A DNA stretch of 64,000 nucleotides, from assembly GCA_035525055.1 (NCBI GenBank), contig DATLEZ010000040.1, forward strand, positions 28,724 through 92,723. Direction: 5' to 3'. Position numbers and translations under genes: made by a program. Positions 17,310 through 26,311 of the stretch are shown here, one piece after another (the first letter of the stretch is position 1; the number at the start of each line of letters is the position of its first letter). The DNA is from DATEEG01 sp035525055 (GTDB taxonomy: Bacteria; Actinomycetota; Acidimicrobiia; Spongiisociales; ZC4RG35). Below the pieces are notes generated by a model that was given only the letters and a program-made list of their open reading frames with translations, was not told the DNA's origin and made no database searches.

Positions 17310-18761
17310 TCATGCCGGCGGTCCAAAGCCCAGCTTCCCGGGGTTGAGGATCCCATCCGGGTCGATCGCATTCTTGATCGCCTGGACGTAAGGCCATGCC
17401 TCGCCGTATTGCTCGCGCATGAACCGACCCAATTTGACTCCTACCCCGTGATGCTCGTTGATCACGCCCCCGTGTGCCAACGAGGTGCGAACCGCCGAGT
17501 CCCACAGTCGATCGTGGAGCTCGAGTGCCTCCATCGGGTCAGGGGGAGGCTCGTAGACATAAAACCGGTCATAGACCATCACTCCCCAAGGGAACCAATG
17601 GGAGAAATGGGCGGTGTATTTGGCGCCGTACTCAGCAAAACCCTCCTCGATATTCTTCCGCTTGGCCCGGTAGAGATCGGGCATGTTATTGAACGAGCAG
17701 ACCGTGTCCGTGGTTCCGAAGATGATGGGAGGAGTCGGGGCATTCCCCATCGCATAAGGCTCATACTTGCCTTGCCACCAGGTCATGGCTCCCTCCGGAC
17801 CGATGAACGAACCGCCCACCTCGGTGCAGATCGCTGTGATTGCCTCAGCTTCGAGGTCAACGAGACGCTGGTCACCGTCACACACCACCACCAGCAGGGC
17901 GCCGGTGAGCTCTAGTCCCAGGATGCTGTTGAGCTTGTCACGATCGGCCTCGTCGTACAGACGCATGACAGCCGGGCGCCAACGCCGGGTCATGATCCGT
18001 CGCCCGGCTTCGAGACCGTCAAAGACTGTTGCGAACTCGTAGGTGAGGAACGCCTGCGCCGCCGGTATGGGGTCGACTCGCAGGGTGGCGGAGGTGAGGA
18101 CGCCCATCGTGCCCTCCGAGCCGATCAGAAGCTGGAGAAGGCCGGGGCCAGCAGCGTGGCTTGGGACCGGGAGGGTGGACACGAGCCTGCCTGGCGGGAG
18201 GGCAACCTCGACCTGAAGCACGAGGTCTTCCGCCTTGCCGTACTTGGTCGACCTGACCCCGGACCCTCGGGCTGCCAGCCACCCGCCGACGGTGGCACCG
18301 AAATGGTACGAACCGGGCTCGTGGGCAACAGCCAGTCCGAGAGGTTGGAGGGCCTGCTCTAGCTTAGGCCCGGTCACCCCCGCCTCGGCGGTCACCACCA
18401 GGCTGGCTTCGTCGATCTCGACGATCCTGTCCATTCGGGTGAGGTCCAAGGCAACTCCGCCATAGAGGGCAAAGGTCCCACCCTGGGTGCCCGATCCCCC
18501 TCCCCTGGGCACCACCGGAACTCGATGGTCGGTAGCAATGCGAATTATCGCTGCGACTTGCTCTGCGGTCCCAGGCCGGACAGTCACGTCGGCGGTCGGG
18601 AGATCGATGTCGTGGAGCTGGTACAGCTGGGACATCCAGGACCAGTCAGCCGCCTGCCGGGTCAGTTCGCTCGGGTCGATAGAAGTGTGCTCGGCTCCGA
18701 CCACGTCAGTGAGCTCATGCTGGAGCATCCTCAGCCGGAAGTGGGCCCTGGGGTCAGACAT
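17310..18761 (-). CDS. FAD-linked oxidase (GlcD/AGPS-like)
   Basis: The 483-residue flavoenzyme has the PCMH-type FAD-binding domain with PRGGGSGTQGG (85-95) and FGATVGGWLAARGSG. It ends with the FAD-oxidase C-terminal domain (VINEHHGVGVKLGRFM, DPDGILNPGKLG). The INEHHGVG histidines resemble alkyl-dihydroxyacetone-phosphate synthase and glycolate/lactate dehydrogenases. It probably oxidises a 2-hydroxy acid or similar alcohol to a keto form. The start codon overlaps the end of the upstream gntR-type gene by 8 bp, placing it as the last gene of the five-gene operon 22508 to 17310. Confidence 0.9.
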   Translation of the reverse strand: MSDPRAHFRLRMLQHELTDVVGAEHTSIDPSELTRQAADWSWMSQLYQLHDIDLPTADVTVRPGTAEQVAAIIRIATDHRVPVVPRGGGSGTQGGTFALYGGVALDLTRMDRIVEIDEASLVVTAEAGVTGPKLEQALQPLGLAVAHEPGSYHFGATVGGWLAARGSGVRSTKYGKAEDLVLQVEVALPPGRLVSTLPVPSHAAGPGLLQLLIGSEGTMGVLTSATLRVDPIPAAQAFLTYEFATVFDGLEAGRRIMTRRWRPAVMRLYDEADRDKLNSILGLELTGALLVVVCDGDQRLVDLEAEAITAICTEVGGSFIGPEGAMTWWQGKYEPYAMGNAPTPPIIFGTTDTVCSFNNMPDLYRAKRKNIEEGFAEYGAKYTAHFSHWFPWGVMVYDRFYVYEPPPDPMEALELHDRLWDSAVRTSLAHGGVINEHHGVGVKLGRFMREQYGEAWPYVQAIKNAIDPDGILNPGKLGFGPPA

Positions 18762-19449
18762 GGTCGAGAGCGGATCCGTTCGTCGAGATAAACGGACGCG
18801 CGACCTCGAGCTGGCGGGTGAGGCTGGCCTGCATGTGATCTATGTGCTCATTGACCAGCCGTCTTATCCCTTTGTGGTCCGAGTCGGCCACCGATCTGGC
18901 GATCAGAGCGTGCTCTTCGGCACACAGGGCCAGCCGTTCGAGGCGACCGGGCTGCGAGGTCCAGAACCAGTGGAGGCGGCGTCGTTGTTTGGCAGCGATG
19001 TCTGAGAAAAGGGCGTGGTCTGAGGCCTTCTGCAAGAGCTCATGGAAGGCCTGGTCACCCTCGGACCACCGGTCCAGATCTTTCCTCGCTGCGGCGGCGG
19101 CCATGGTGTCGACACAGTCGCGCAGGGCGATGCCTTGTTCCTCAGTCAGGTTCTCCGAAGCGCGGCTGAACATCGCGGTGTCCACAAGTCGAAGGACATC
19201 GCATATCTCGCTGACCTCAGCCGTGGTCAGTCCAGCCACCGAGTAACCACTGTTGTAGCTTCGACGTACCAGCTGGTCGAGCTCGAGACGCTGGAGCGCC
19301 GCCCGCACCGGAGTCCGGCTGATACCCAGCCATCGAGCCAGAGCCACTTCTCTCAGGTGGTCCCCAGGACTGACGTTGTCGCTGGTAAGCAGCTCGCGTA
19401 GCTGCATGTAGGCCCGGTCGGTGACGGTGAAGTGATCGGGTTCTGCCAT
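18754..19449 (-). CDS. GntR/FadR-subfamily transcriptional regulator
   Basis: The 231-residue regulator has an N-terminal winged-helix domain (about 8-75, LREVALARWLGISRTPVRAA then LQRLE) and a C-terminal FCD ligand-binding domain (about 85-215, all-helical, with SEGDQAFHELLQKASDH and H-containing EEHALIARSVADSD). FCD regulators commonly bind carboxylic or sugar acids via a metal site and usually repress. It lies inside the catabolic operon, overlapping the creatininase stop by one base (TGATG). The most likely operator is at 22559-22580 between the two divergent operons. Confidence 0.93.
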   Translation of the reverse strand: MAEPDHFTVTDRAYMQLRELLTSDNVSPGDHLREVALARWLGISRTPVRAALQRLELDQLVRRSYNSGYSVAGLTTAEVSEICDVLRLVDTAMFSRASENLTEEQGIALRDCVDTMAAAAARKDLDRWSEGDQAFHELLQKASDHALFSDIAAKQRRRLHWFWTSQPGRLERLALCAEEHALIARSVADSDHKGIRRLVNEHIDHMQASLTRQLEVARPFISTNGSALDHV

Positions 19450-20357
19450 CAGAGCACCCGGTTGACGAATTCTCGGTTTTCGACCTTCACCGGGACCTGC
19501 ATCAGTTCCAGCACCCCACGAGCCACATGCTCGGAGTATCTCCGGAACGACTCCTCGCCCTTCTCCTTGGTTGCCCGCATCGGATTGCCGATAACGCCGG
19601 TCTCGGTGAACTCGTGGTGATCCATCGGGAAAGTGAAGTAGGTATAGCCCTCGAACTCCACATCGGGAGCGCCGTCGAACTTCCTGAACGAGTCGGGGAG
19701 GAAATCAGGGATCGAGGTAGGGGTGTGCTCAGCTCTGTCCATACGAACCAGATCCTCGTTCCATGCGAGACATTGTGATGTCTCCCACTCACTCGAATGC
19801 CAGCCGGGCGTCTCCTCGGGAGGATTCTCGAACACCCCCTCCACCACCCCCACGTAGCGCTCCATATAGGGCTTCACAAGGCCGATAAGGGCGCCGGTCT
19901 CATAGCGAAGCTTGCGCAGCACCGGGTCGACCACCTTGATATTGGACCCGTGCCCGTTCACGAACACGATTCGGTTGAAGCCGTGGTGGATCAGACTTCT
20001 CGCCACGTCTTCCATCAGGGCGAGAAGGGTCGACGAGCGGACAGTGATCGTGCCGCGTCCCTCACCGGGACGGTGCATGTGCTGCGGTGAGTAGCCAGTC
20101 CAGATTGGTGGAGTGTGCAGAACGCCGATAAGCCGTGAGACCCGGCCCGAGATCTCGATGGCGGTGATGGTGTCGCAGTAGAGAGGCAGGTGTGGCCCGT
20201 GCTGCTCAGTGCTGGCCATGGGCACCAGCACCAAGTCCTTCTCCTCGAGATAGGCCCGTATATCCACGTAGGAAAGCTCCGCCAGGTTCCAGGAGACGAA
20301 CTGCTCGCGGAACGCCCGCTCGGCCTCCGTGATCTCTGTCAGTTTGTCTGTGGTCAT
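19449..20357 (-). CDS. creatininase-family amidohydrolase
   Basis: The 302-residue protein retains creatininase-family metal-binding motifs: MASTEQHGPHLPLYCDT (E51, H53, D62) and VFVNGHGSN (H136). A glutamate-containing segment SSEWETS follows. The family opens cyclic amides or trims peptides (creatininase, the formamide hydrolase ArfB, and the mycofactocin peptidase MftE). No mycofactocin genes are nearby. The context of Tm-1-like and TIM-barrel genes suggests hydrolysis of a cyclic or formyl amide intermediate, which is inference. Its start overlaps the upstream Tm-1-like gene by 4 bp. Confidence 0.88.
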   Translation of the reverse strand: MTTDKLTEITEAERAFREQFVSWNLAELSYVDIRAYLEEKDLVLVPMASTEQHGPHLPLYCDTITAIEISGRVSRLIGVLHTPPIWTGYSPQHMHRPGEGRGTITVRSSTLLALMEDVARSLIHHGFNRIVFVNGHGSNIKVVDPVLRKLRYETGALIGLVKPYMERYVGVVEGVFENPPEETPGWHSSEWETSQCLAWNEDLVRMDRAEHTPTSIPDFLPDSFRKFDGAPDVEFEGYTYFTFPMDHHEFTETGVIGNPMRATKEKGEESFRRYSEHVARGVLELMQVPVKVENREFVNRVL

Positions 20358-21613
20358 GTCGTTCTCTCCAATTGAGCCATAGGTACGGTGGCGTCTTCTA
20401 GAAGCTCGACGAACAGATCGGCCACGATCTCTCCGAAGGATGGATCGTTGACGTGATACGCCAGCTTGTGGATTGCAATGTCGGGGCGGAGGTCCCTTCG
20501 GAGTCTCTCAACGAAGGCTCCGTCGGCCACAGGGTCCCAGAACACGCCGTCGGGTACGTTAGGGATGGACAGGCCCCCGGTGGGGATAGCTATGGCGATG
20601 GGGCCGGTCGCCAGATTGAGCCGCTCTGCGAAGAGTTGCCCGATTTCCTCCATCTGGGCTTTTGGTGTGCGGACAAGGGTGTATTCGGGGTTGTGGTCAT
20701 AGGTCGGTCGGTCGGCGAGCTCGGGAGGGACCTGCCCGCTGGCGAACACGCTGAAGTCGATGCATCCCGGGACCACGATCTGGGGCAACCCCAGCTCACC
20801 AATCGTCCTGAGGCGGCGCGGGCCCCCGTCGTGTATTCCCCCGACCATGGGATCGGTCACTTCGTTGGTGGTGAAGTCGACGATCCCGACAAAGTGCCCG
20901 GCTGTGGCGAGGTCTTCCATGGCCGGCCCACCTACACCGTTGGAATGGAAGACGACTGCCTCGTACCCGTGCTCGGAGAGGCGGTCACGCAGGGCCATGA
21001 CCGCCTTGGTGGTGTTGCCGAGCATCGTCACACCGACGAGTCGCGTGTCGGAGTCATCGGTCACGAGCCGGCGCGGGTTGGCAGCCATCGCAGCAACCGC
21101 CACCACCACATTGTCGAACACGGTCGTCGCCACCCGGTTGAGGCCCATGATGTCGACCACGGTGTGCACGACCATCATGTCAGACGTTCCGACCAGGGGT
21201 CCAAACTCATGGCGCCCCGAGGCAATAGGGCTGAGGACGACCTTGGGCACCCCGATCGGGAGGACCATCAAAGCCGCCGCCCCTATGACCGCGCCCTCGG
21301 CTCCGCCAAGGCCGATGGCGGCATCGACTTGCCCCCGCCTGTACAGATCAGTCATCAGCGACTGCACCGCGCGGCGCATCATGGCCACAGCACGGCCCCG
21401 GGTGCCCGCCTGCCGGATCTCCCCGATGGTCGAGTCGGCGAATCGAGCAACTTCCCCGTGATCGATGTCGGGAACTATGCCGAGGGGCTCGCCAAGGATT
21501 CCGACGTCTATCACCGTGGTCGTACATCCCAACCCGATCAGGCGATCGCGGATATAGGCAACTTCGGGACCCTTGGTGTCGAGGGTGCCGACGATGACGA
21601 CTTGGGGCGCCAC
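20354..21613 (-). CDS. Tm-1-like ATP-binding (UPF0261) protein, copy 2
   Basis: The 419-residue paralogue of the protein at 15187-16410 shares VVIVGTLDTKGPEVAYIRDR, IGLGGAEGAVIGAAALMVLP, VTMLGNTTKAVMALRDRLSE, VFHSNGVGGPAMEDLATAGH and VDFTTNEVTDPMVGG. Unlike copy 1 it is not paired with a PEP-hydrolase-like barrel but lies between a TIM-barrel epimerase gene and the creatininase gene. The GTG start (21611-21613) is 4 bp after the epimerase stop. Two divergent paralogues in one locus suggest two related ATP-dependent steps or a heteromer; which one cannot be told. Confidence 0.87.
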   Translation of the reverse strand: MAPQVVIVGTLDTKGPEVAYIRDRLIGLGCTTTVIDVGILGEPLGIVPDIDHGEVARFADSTIGEIRQAGTRGRAVAMMRRAVQSLMTDLYRRGQVDAAIGLGGAEGAVIGAAALMVLPIGVPKVVLSPIASGRHEFGPLVGTSDMMVVHTVVDIMGLNRVATTVFDNVVVAVAAMAANPRRLVTDDSDTRLVGVTMLGNTTKAVMALRDRLSEHGYEAVVFHSNGVGGPAMEDLATAGHFVGIVDFTTNEVTDPMVGGIHDGGPRRLRTIGELGLPQIVVPGCIDFSVFASGQVPPELADRPTYDHNPEYTLVRTPKAQMEEIGQLFAERLNLATGPIAIAIPTGGLSIPNVPDGVFWDPVADGAFVERLRRDLRPDIAIHKLAYHVNDPSFGEIVADLFVELLEDATVPMAQLERTT

Positions 21614-21617
21614 TTTC

Positions 21618-22508
21618 TCAGTGTTGGATCAAGGGGAGCACATGAGCGCTGGCTCGTTCAACCAGCCAGTCGTAGAACTCCTCGCTGAGGGTCGAACTGC
21701 CGTGGTCCTGGATGAACTTGAGCTGCTCAGGTGAGATACCGGCGGGGTTTTCGTCGATCGCATTGGGATACGGATTGGCAGGGGTCCGGTCGATCGGCGC
21801 CACAAATTCCATCGTCAGCGCACCGTCGTAACCGATCTGCCTGAGCAGGGCAATGACCTCGGTCCAGTCGTAGTCACCCATTCCTGGAGGCATCCGATTG
21901 TTCTCGGCGACGTGGAAGTCGGTGAGTCGATCTCCGACGTCGAGGATGGCCTGGCGCCAGTCGGCCTCCTCGATGTTGATGTGGAAAGCATCGAGGCAGA
22001 CCCCGCAGTCAGGACCAGTAGCCTCGGCGAGCGCCATGGCCTGCTCGCCCCGGTTGATGAAGTAGGTCTCGAAGCGGTTGAGAGGCTCGATACAGGGACG
22101 AACGCCCTCGACGAGAGAGTGGGCCATGATCTCGGCCATGCCCTCCACCGCCCATTTCCACTCCTCCTCGGGCGATCCGTCGGGAATGATCTTGCCGACA
22201 GTTGCGGGCACGATGGTGATCTCGTGTCCCTCGAGCTCCTTGACCATCGTGATGCAGTCCTTGACATACTTCACGGAGGCGGCCCGTTGGGCCTCGTCCT
22301 TGGCCACCAGGTTGCGCTCGCCAAGCATCAGGGTCACCGCACCCCAGCACTTGAGGCCTGCGTCATCAAGCAGGGCTTTCACGTGCTTGGTGTCATAGAT
22401 GTCCGGCTCGCCGCTGATCTCGATACTCGAATAGCCGAACTTCGCCAATCGGGCGATCGTTACCTCGATCGGCTCGGCCCGCATCCAGTTGTGCATGGAC
22501 AGGTGCAT
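21618..22508 (-). CDS. sugar phosphate isomerase/epimerase-like TIM barrel
   Basis: The 296-residue protein belongs to the AP-endonuclease-2/xylose-isomerase-like TIM-barrel family. Probable metal ligands are visible in order: E in VRPCIEPLNR, D in VCLDAFHINIEE with its histidine, H in TDFHVAENN and E in LTMEFVAP. This is the Glu-Asp-His-Glu set of D-tagatose/D-psicose 3-epimerases and hydroxypyruvate isomerases. ATG 22508 follows GAGGAGGA. It is the first gene of the five-gene minus-strand operon and faces the ABC-importer operon across the operator region. Confidence 0.87.
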   Translation of the reverse strand: MHLSMHNWMRAEPIEVTIARLAKFGYSSIEISGEPDIYDTKHVKALLDDAGLKCWGAVTLMLGERNLVAKDEAQRAASVKYVKDCITMVKELEGHEITIVPATVGKIIPDGSPEEEWKWAVEGMAEIMAHSLVEGVRPCIEPLNRFETYFINRGEQAMALAEATGPDCGVCLDAFHINIEEADWRQAILDVGDRLTDFHVAENNRMPPGMGDYDWTEVIALLRQIGYDGALTMEFVAPIDRTPANPYPNAIDENPAGISPEQLKFIQDHGSSTLSEEFYDWLVERASAHVLPLIQH

Positions 22509-22558
22509 CGATCATCCTCCTCGACTGGGAGCAACCCGGCGCCGCTCACTAGCCAAGA

Positions 22559-22580
22559 ATTGTATACAGCTCTGTACACA
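22559..22580. promoter_or_regulatory. candidate GntR/FCD operator
   Basis: The 126-bp gap between the divergent epimerase and permease genes contains TTGTATACAG then CTCTGTACACA. TGTATACA (22561-22568) is a perfect palindrome and is repeated nearly exactly as TGTACACA (22573-22580), one helical turn apart. TTGTATACAA-type palindromes are typical FadR/FCD-class GntR sites, and a gene for such a regulator lies in the adjacent operon. Binding here could control both operons. Confidence 0.5.
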
Positions 22581-22634
22581 CGCGCCTCGCCGGACCGTGG
22601 TATTTTCGTCGGCGGTGTGCAGACCGGTGAGCAG

Positions 22635-23714
22635 ATGAGTGTGGTCAAAGCTGCAGGGTCGGAAGTGATGGGAGGCGCCCGGAACCGACCGGAGCTAAGG
22701 CGTCGCCTACTGATCGGCCTGGGTTCGGTCCCACTTCTCTTCCTCATTGCCTGGATCTTCTTTCTCTCCCAGGGAACCTCGGCCGGACCGGCAGTCGCAC
22801 AGCCCGGCAGGTTTCTCGTCACGCTCCTCGACGCCGTCACCGTGGCCGGGCTGTTCTTCGTTGTGGCCTCGGGATTCACTCTCATATTCGGTCTGATGCG
22901 GACCGTGAACATGGCCCATGGCTCTCTCTTCTTGCTGGCTGCCTATCTCGGCATCAGCTTGCAGCAGACGATGGTTGGCAAGACACGGAACATCGAACCG
23001 GCGGATGTGAGCATGGCCTCGTGGCTCGTGCCGCTCTTCGTGGGGGCGTTGGTTGCTGCCGTGATCGGCATAGTCGTTCAGCAGGTCCTGTTGAGATGGA
23101 ACGAAGGTCAGGAGCTGCGCCAGGCATTGATCACACTGGCGGTATCGGTGATCCTCGCCGACCAGATGCTCTCCTGGTTTGGCGGGTTGGCCACGCGGAT
23201 GATTTGGCCCGGAGCGGTGACCCACTTCGTCGAGATCCTCGGCCGGCGCTACCCGACCTCGAGACTGTTCATGCTCGCCGCCGCCATGGTGGTCGGTGCC
23301 GCCCTGTGGGTTTGGCTCAACAAGACCCGGATGGGAATGATCATTCGCGCCGGCGTCGATGACCGCGACATGGTTCGGGCTCTCGGGATCAACATCCTCG
23401 CCGTGTTCGCCGTCGCTTTCTTCGTGGGCGCATTCTTGGCCGGGGTCGGAGGTGTGATGGGTGCCTCGTTCGCCGGGGTGGCGCCCGGATCCGACGGGCA
23501 GTGGCTCCTCAACTCGCTGGTGGTGGTGATCGTGGGCGGGCTGGGCTCGCTCAAGGGTGCTCTCGCGGGTTCACTCCTCTTCGGATTCGTAGTCTCTTTT
23601 TCTCCCGCTTACCTTCCTGAGGGCCTCACCTTCTACAGCATCATCCTCACCTTTGTGCTTCTGGCCGTTGTTCTCGCCGTTCGGCCACACGGTCTGTTCG
23701 GCCGGCCCGAATGA
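22635..23714 (+). CDS. livH: branched-chain amino acid-type ABC permease (LivH family)
   Basis: The 359-residue membrane protein has about eight to nine hydrophobic segments. It carries the LivH-family signatures GLFFVVASGFTLIFGLMRTV, NMAHGSLFLLAAYLG, the cytoplasmic coupling loop (TRMGMIIRAGVDDRDMVRAL and GINILAVF) and VVIVGGLGSLKGALAGSLL. The frame is open far upstream but that part is antisense to the epimerase gene. ATG 22635, following the divergent promoter region, is the first sensible start. It is the first gene of an importer operon. LivH-type systems carry branched-chain amino acids, amides, urea or short acids, so the substrate is open. Confidence 0.92.
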   Translation: MSVVKAAGSEVMGGARNRPELRRRLLIGLGSVPLLFLIAWIFFLSQGTSAGPAVAQPGRFLVTLLDAVTVAGLFFVVASGFTLIFGLMRTVNMAHGSLFLLAAYLGISLQQTMVGKTRNIEPADVSMASWLVPLFVGALVAAVIGIVVQQVLLRWNEGQELRQALITLAVSVILADQMLSWFGGLATRMIWPGAVTHFVEILGRRYPTSRLFMLAAAMVVGAALWVWLNKTRMGMIIRAGVDDRDMVRALGINILAVFAVAFFVGAFLAGVGGVMGASFAGVAPGSDGQWLLNSLVVVIVGGLGSLKGALAGSLLFGFVVSFSPAYLPEGLTFYSIILTFVLLAVVLAVRPHGLFGRPE

Positions 23715-24727
23715 GCAGATCGTCCAAGCTCGCGCTGGTACCGGTGACTGCAGCGTTGGCGGTTTTGCCGCTGGTGACGTCCGATTTCGTCACCTCGTTT
23801 CTCGTGACTCGGATCCTCATCCTCGGCGTTGCCGCCGCTTCGATCGTGTTCTTGTTCCGGTATGGCGGGATGGTATCTCTGGCTCAGTTCCTGATCTTCG
23901 GGGTGGCTGGCTTCATGGTCGGCAACGCCACCGGTCAGGCAGGGTCGAAAGGGCTGAAGCTCGGATGGGATCCCTGGGTCGGCGCCCTCTTCGCTCTCGG
24001 GGTCTGCCTGGTCGTCGCCTTGGTCCTGGGAGCGCTGGCCAGCCGAACGAGCGGGATCTACTTCCTCATGCTGACGCTCACCTACGCGGTCATCGGCTAC
24101 TACTTCTTTGGTCAGGTCACGAACCTGTCGGGATTCGGAGGTATCACCGGGATCACGCCGCCGTCGTTCTTCGCCGGTCATCCCTGGCGGTTGTACTACG
24201 TCGCCGTCGGGCTATCACTGGCGGTCTACCTCGGTTTCAGATCGATCGCCCGGACACCATTCGGACTGGCATTGCAAGGCACCCGGGACGATCCCGTTCG
24301 AATGGCATCGCTCGGGTTCAACGTCCCGCTACACCGAACTCTGGCCTTCGTGATCGCTGGATTCGTCGCTGCCTGCGCCGGAATCTTGAACATCTGGTGG
24401 AACGGTCAGATCGACCCCACCTCGATCTCGATTGGGCCCACCCTTGACCTCCTCATCATCGCGGTCATCGGCGGCATCTCATACTTCGGGGGCGCCTGGT
24501 TGGGAGCGGCGGTCTATGTCACCGCCAACATCTATTTGCGAAATCTCCCGCTGGTCGGACTGATCGGCATCACGGAGGCTCGATTCAACACATTGATCGG
24601 GATTGTCGTGTTGCTGATCATGGTCCTCTCACCCGAGGGGATCATGGGCATCATCGACCGGCTCCGTCGAGGGACCCGAGGCATGAAACCCTTGGCACCT
24701 CCCATCGCCAGAGTCGGTGCCGATTGA
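23711..24727 (+). CDS. livM: branched-chain amino acid-type ABC permease (LivM family)
   Basis: The 338-residue membrane protein has LivM features: SIVFLFRYGGMVSLAQFLIF near the N-terminus, SRTSGIYFLMLTLTYAVIGY, the coupling helix RTPFGLALQGTRDDPVRMAS, and IAVIGGISYFGGAWLGAAVY toward the C-terminus. It starts 4 bp inside livH (ATGA overlap), so the two permease subunits are translationally coupled and presumably form the heterodimeric channel. The C-terminus is a short basic cytoplasmic tail. Confidence 0.92.
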   Translation: MSRSSKLALVPVTAALAVLPLVTSDFVTSFLVTRILILGVAAASIVFLFRYGGMVSLAQFLIFGVAGFMVGNATGQAGSKGLKLGWDPWVGALFALGVCLVVALVLGALASRTSGIYFLMLTLTYAVIGYYFFGQVTNLSGFGGITGITPPSFFAGHPWRLYYVAVGLSLAVYLGFRSIARTPFGLALQGTRDDPVRMASLGFNVPLHRTLAFVIAGFVAACAGILNIWWNGQIDPTSISIGPTLDLLIIAVIGGISYFGGAWLGAAVYVTANIYLRNLPLVGLIGITEARFNTLIGIVVLLIMVLSPEGIMGIIDRLRRGTRGMKPLAPPIARVGAD

Positions 24728-24791
24728 TGCTCGCCCTGGCGAAGGAACAGAGAAGAGCGCGAGCGAATGCCTCGCCGACGAGGAGGAAGAT

Positions 24792-26300
24792 ATGAGAGCA
24801 ATCGAAGTCAGACGGTCGAGGCCAGCCCGATGGCTGGCCCTCATCGCCGCAATGGCGATGACCCTGGCAGCATGTGCAGGGGAACCGGCTACGACCGAAA
24901 CGACCGCTGCCCCGACCGAAACGACCGCTGCCCCGACCGAGACGACCGCTGCCCCGACCGAGACGACCGCTGCCGGAGTTGAGCCGATCAAGCTCGGGAT
25001 CCTTGGCGAGTGTGAGGGAGCCTTTGGCGCCTTCCACGAGGACGTGGTCGGCGGGACGATCTTGGCCCTGATCAACCATGCAGGCGCAACCAGCAACTCA
25101 CCCACCAGTGCCCTCGACGGGTTTAGCAACGCGGTCGCCGGCGGCCGCGAGATCGAACTCGTCGGCACCGGATGTGGAGACGACACCCCCGACCGTATCA
25201 TCCAGGAGATCCGAACCCTGGTCGAACAGAACGGCGCTGAGATAATCATCGGCCCGCTCTCGGGCGATGAGTCGATTGCAGTCGCCAACTATGCCAAGGA
25301 CCACCCGGAGATAACGGTCATCAGCGGCATCGCAGGAGCCCAGGAGACGACACTTCATGTGCAGGCTCCCAACTACTTCCGATTCCACGGCGACGGTGCT
25401 CAGTGGAATGCGGGACTCGGCGATCTCCTGTACAACGAGGCCGGGTGGGAGACAGCAGCCGTCATCTCCGATGACTACAGCTTCGCTTGGACCTCGACGG
25501 CCGGGTTCATCGCCGACTTCTGTGCAGTCGGAGGCGAGGTGACGAGCCGGGTGTTTCCACCACTCGGCACAACCGACTACTCATCGTTCATCCAGCAGCT
25601 ACCCGACCCGGATGAGGTCGATGGCTACTTCTGGGTCGTCGGAGGCACTGGAACGACCGCCGCTTTGGAGGCATTCATCAATGCCAAAGGCGACCTCACG
25701 GGCGAACAGCACGCCGGGAACCTGTTCTTCAATCCAGGACTCGCATCAACCCTCGGACCAGGCATCGCAGGCGCATACGTCGGCGGATTCGCCACGCCCC
25801 CGGGTGATGTGACGACACCGGCGATCCAGGAGTACCTGGCAAGCGCCGACGCAGCATGGGAGACCCTGGCAGGAGCTCTGAGCGGCAATGAGCCTGCGCC
25901 ACCGTCGGTGGCGGCGGCGTTCGGTTTCTTCTACGGCTACTACAGCGGAGGCGTGGCCCTGGTCAACGCGCTGAATGCAGTCGAGGGTGATCTATCGAAC
26001 AACCACGAAGCCTTGCGTGCCGAGCTGGCAGGTATGACGCTCGAGCTGCCCTATGGACCAGTGACCCTCGACGAGAACCGTCACGGCATCGTCGATGTCT
26101 ATCTCTCGCAGCTGGTCCTCGAAGGCGATGAAGTGGTCCAGAAGACCGTGGCTCTGATTCCTCAGGTGGACCAGACCTTCGGAGGCACCTTCAGCACCGA
26201 AACCCCCGGCCCCTCGCGGGACTTCCCGGCGTGCGAGACGAGAGACCTCCCGTGGAGCGGGAACGCCATTCCGGTCGTCGACGGTGTTCCCCAGGGCTAG
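24792..26300 (+). CDS. ABC-type substrate-binding lipoprotein (LivK/Peripla_BP_6 family)
   Basis: The ATG at 24792 follows GAGGAGGA. The 502-residue product begins with a lipoprotein signal peptide ending in the lipobox LAAC (C28). A threonine/alanine/proline linker with four near-perfect TETTAAP repeats (about 36-62) follows, then a type I periplasmic-binding fold (IKLGILGECEGAFGAFHEDV ... GADIIIGP-like IIGPLSGDE ... YFRFHGDGAQ). The linker probably spans the cell wall, as is common in actinobacterial receptors. It lies between the permease and ATPase genes, so it is the receptor of this importer. Ligand identity cannot be predicted reliably. Confidence 0.92.
   Translation: MRAIEVRRSRPARWLALIAAMAMTLAACAGEPATTETTAAPTETTAAPTETTAAPTETTAAGVEPIKLGILGECEGAFGAFHEDVVGGTILALINHAGATSNSPTSALDGFSNAVAGGREIELVGTGCGDDTPDRIIQEIRTLVEQNGAEIIIGPLSGDESIAVANYAKDHPEITVISGIAGAQETTLHVQAPNYFRFHGDGAQWNAGLGDLLYNEAGWETAAVISDDYSFAWTSTAGFIADFCAVGGEVTSRVFPPLGTTDYSSFIQQLPDPDEVDGYFWVVGGTGTTAALEAFINAKGDLTGEQHAGNLFFNPGLASTLGPGIAGAYVGGFATPPGDVTTPAIQEYLASADAAWETLAGALSGNEPAPPSVAAAFGFFYGYYSGGVALVNALNAVEGDLSNNHEALRAELAGMTLELPYGPVTLDENRHGIVDVYLSQLVLEGDEVVQKTVALIPQVDQTFGGTFSTETPGPSRDFPACETRDLPWSGNAIPVVDGVPQG
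24897..24973. repeat. 21-bp tandem repeat coding the lipoprotein linker
   Basis: GAAACGACCGCTGCCCCGAC plus C is repeated at 24897, 24918 and 24939 (the third copy begins GAGACG), with a partial fourth at 24960-24973. Each copy encodes ETTAAPT. The near-identity at DNA level suggests recent slippage expansion of the linker. Confidence 0.9.
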
Positions 26301-26311
26301 GTGAGGAACAG

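Noticed and set aside
21912..22634. 241-codon N-terminal extension of the LivH permease frame
   Set aside because: It is antisense to the epimerase gene and promoter, with no membrane segments or family similarity.
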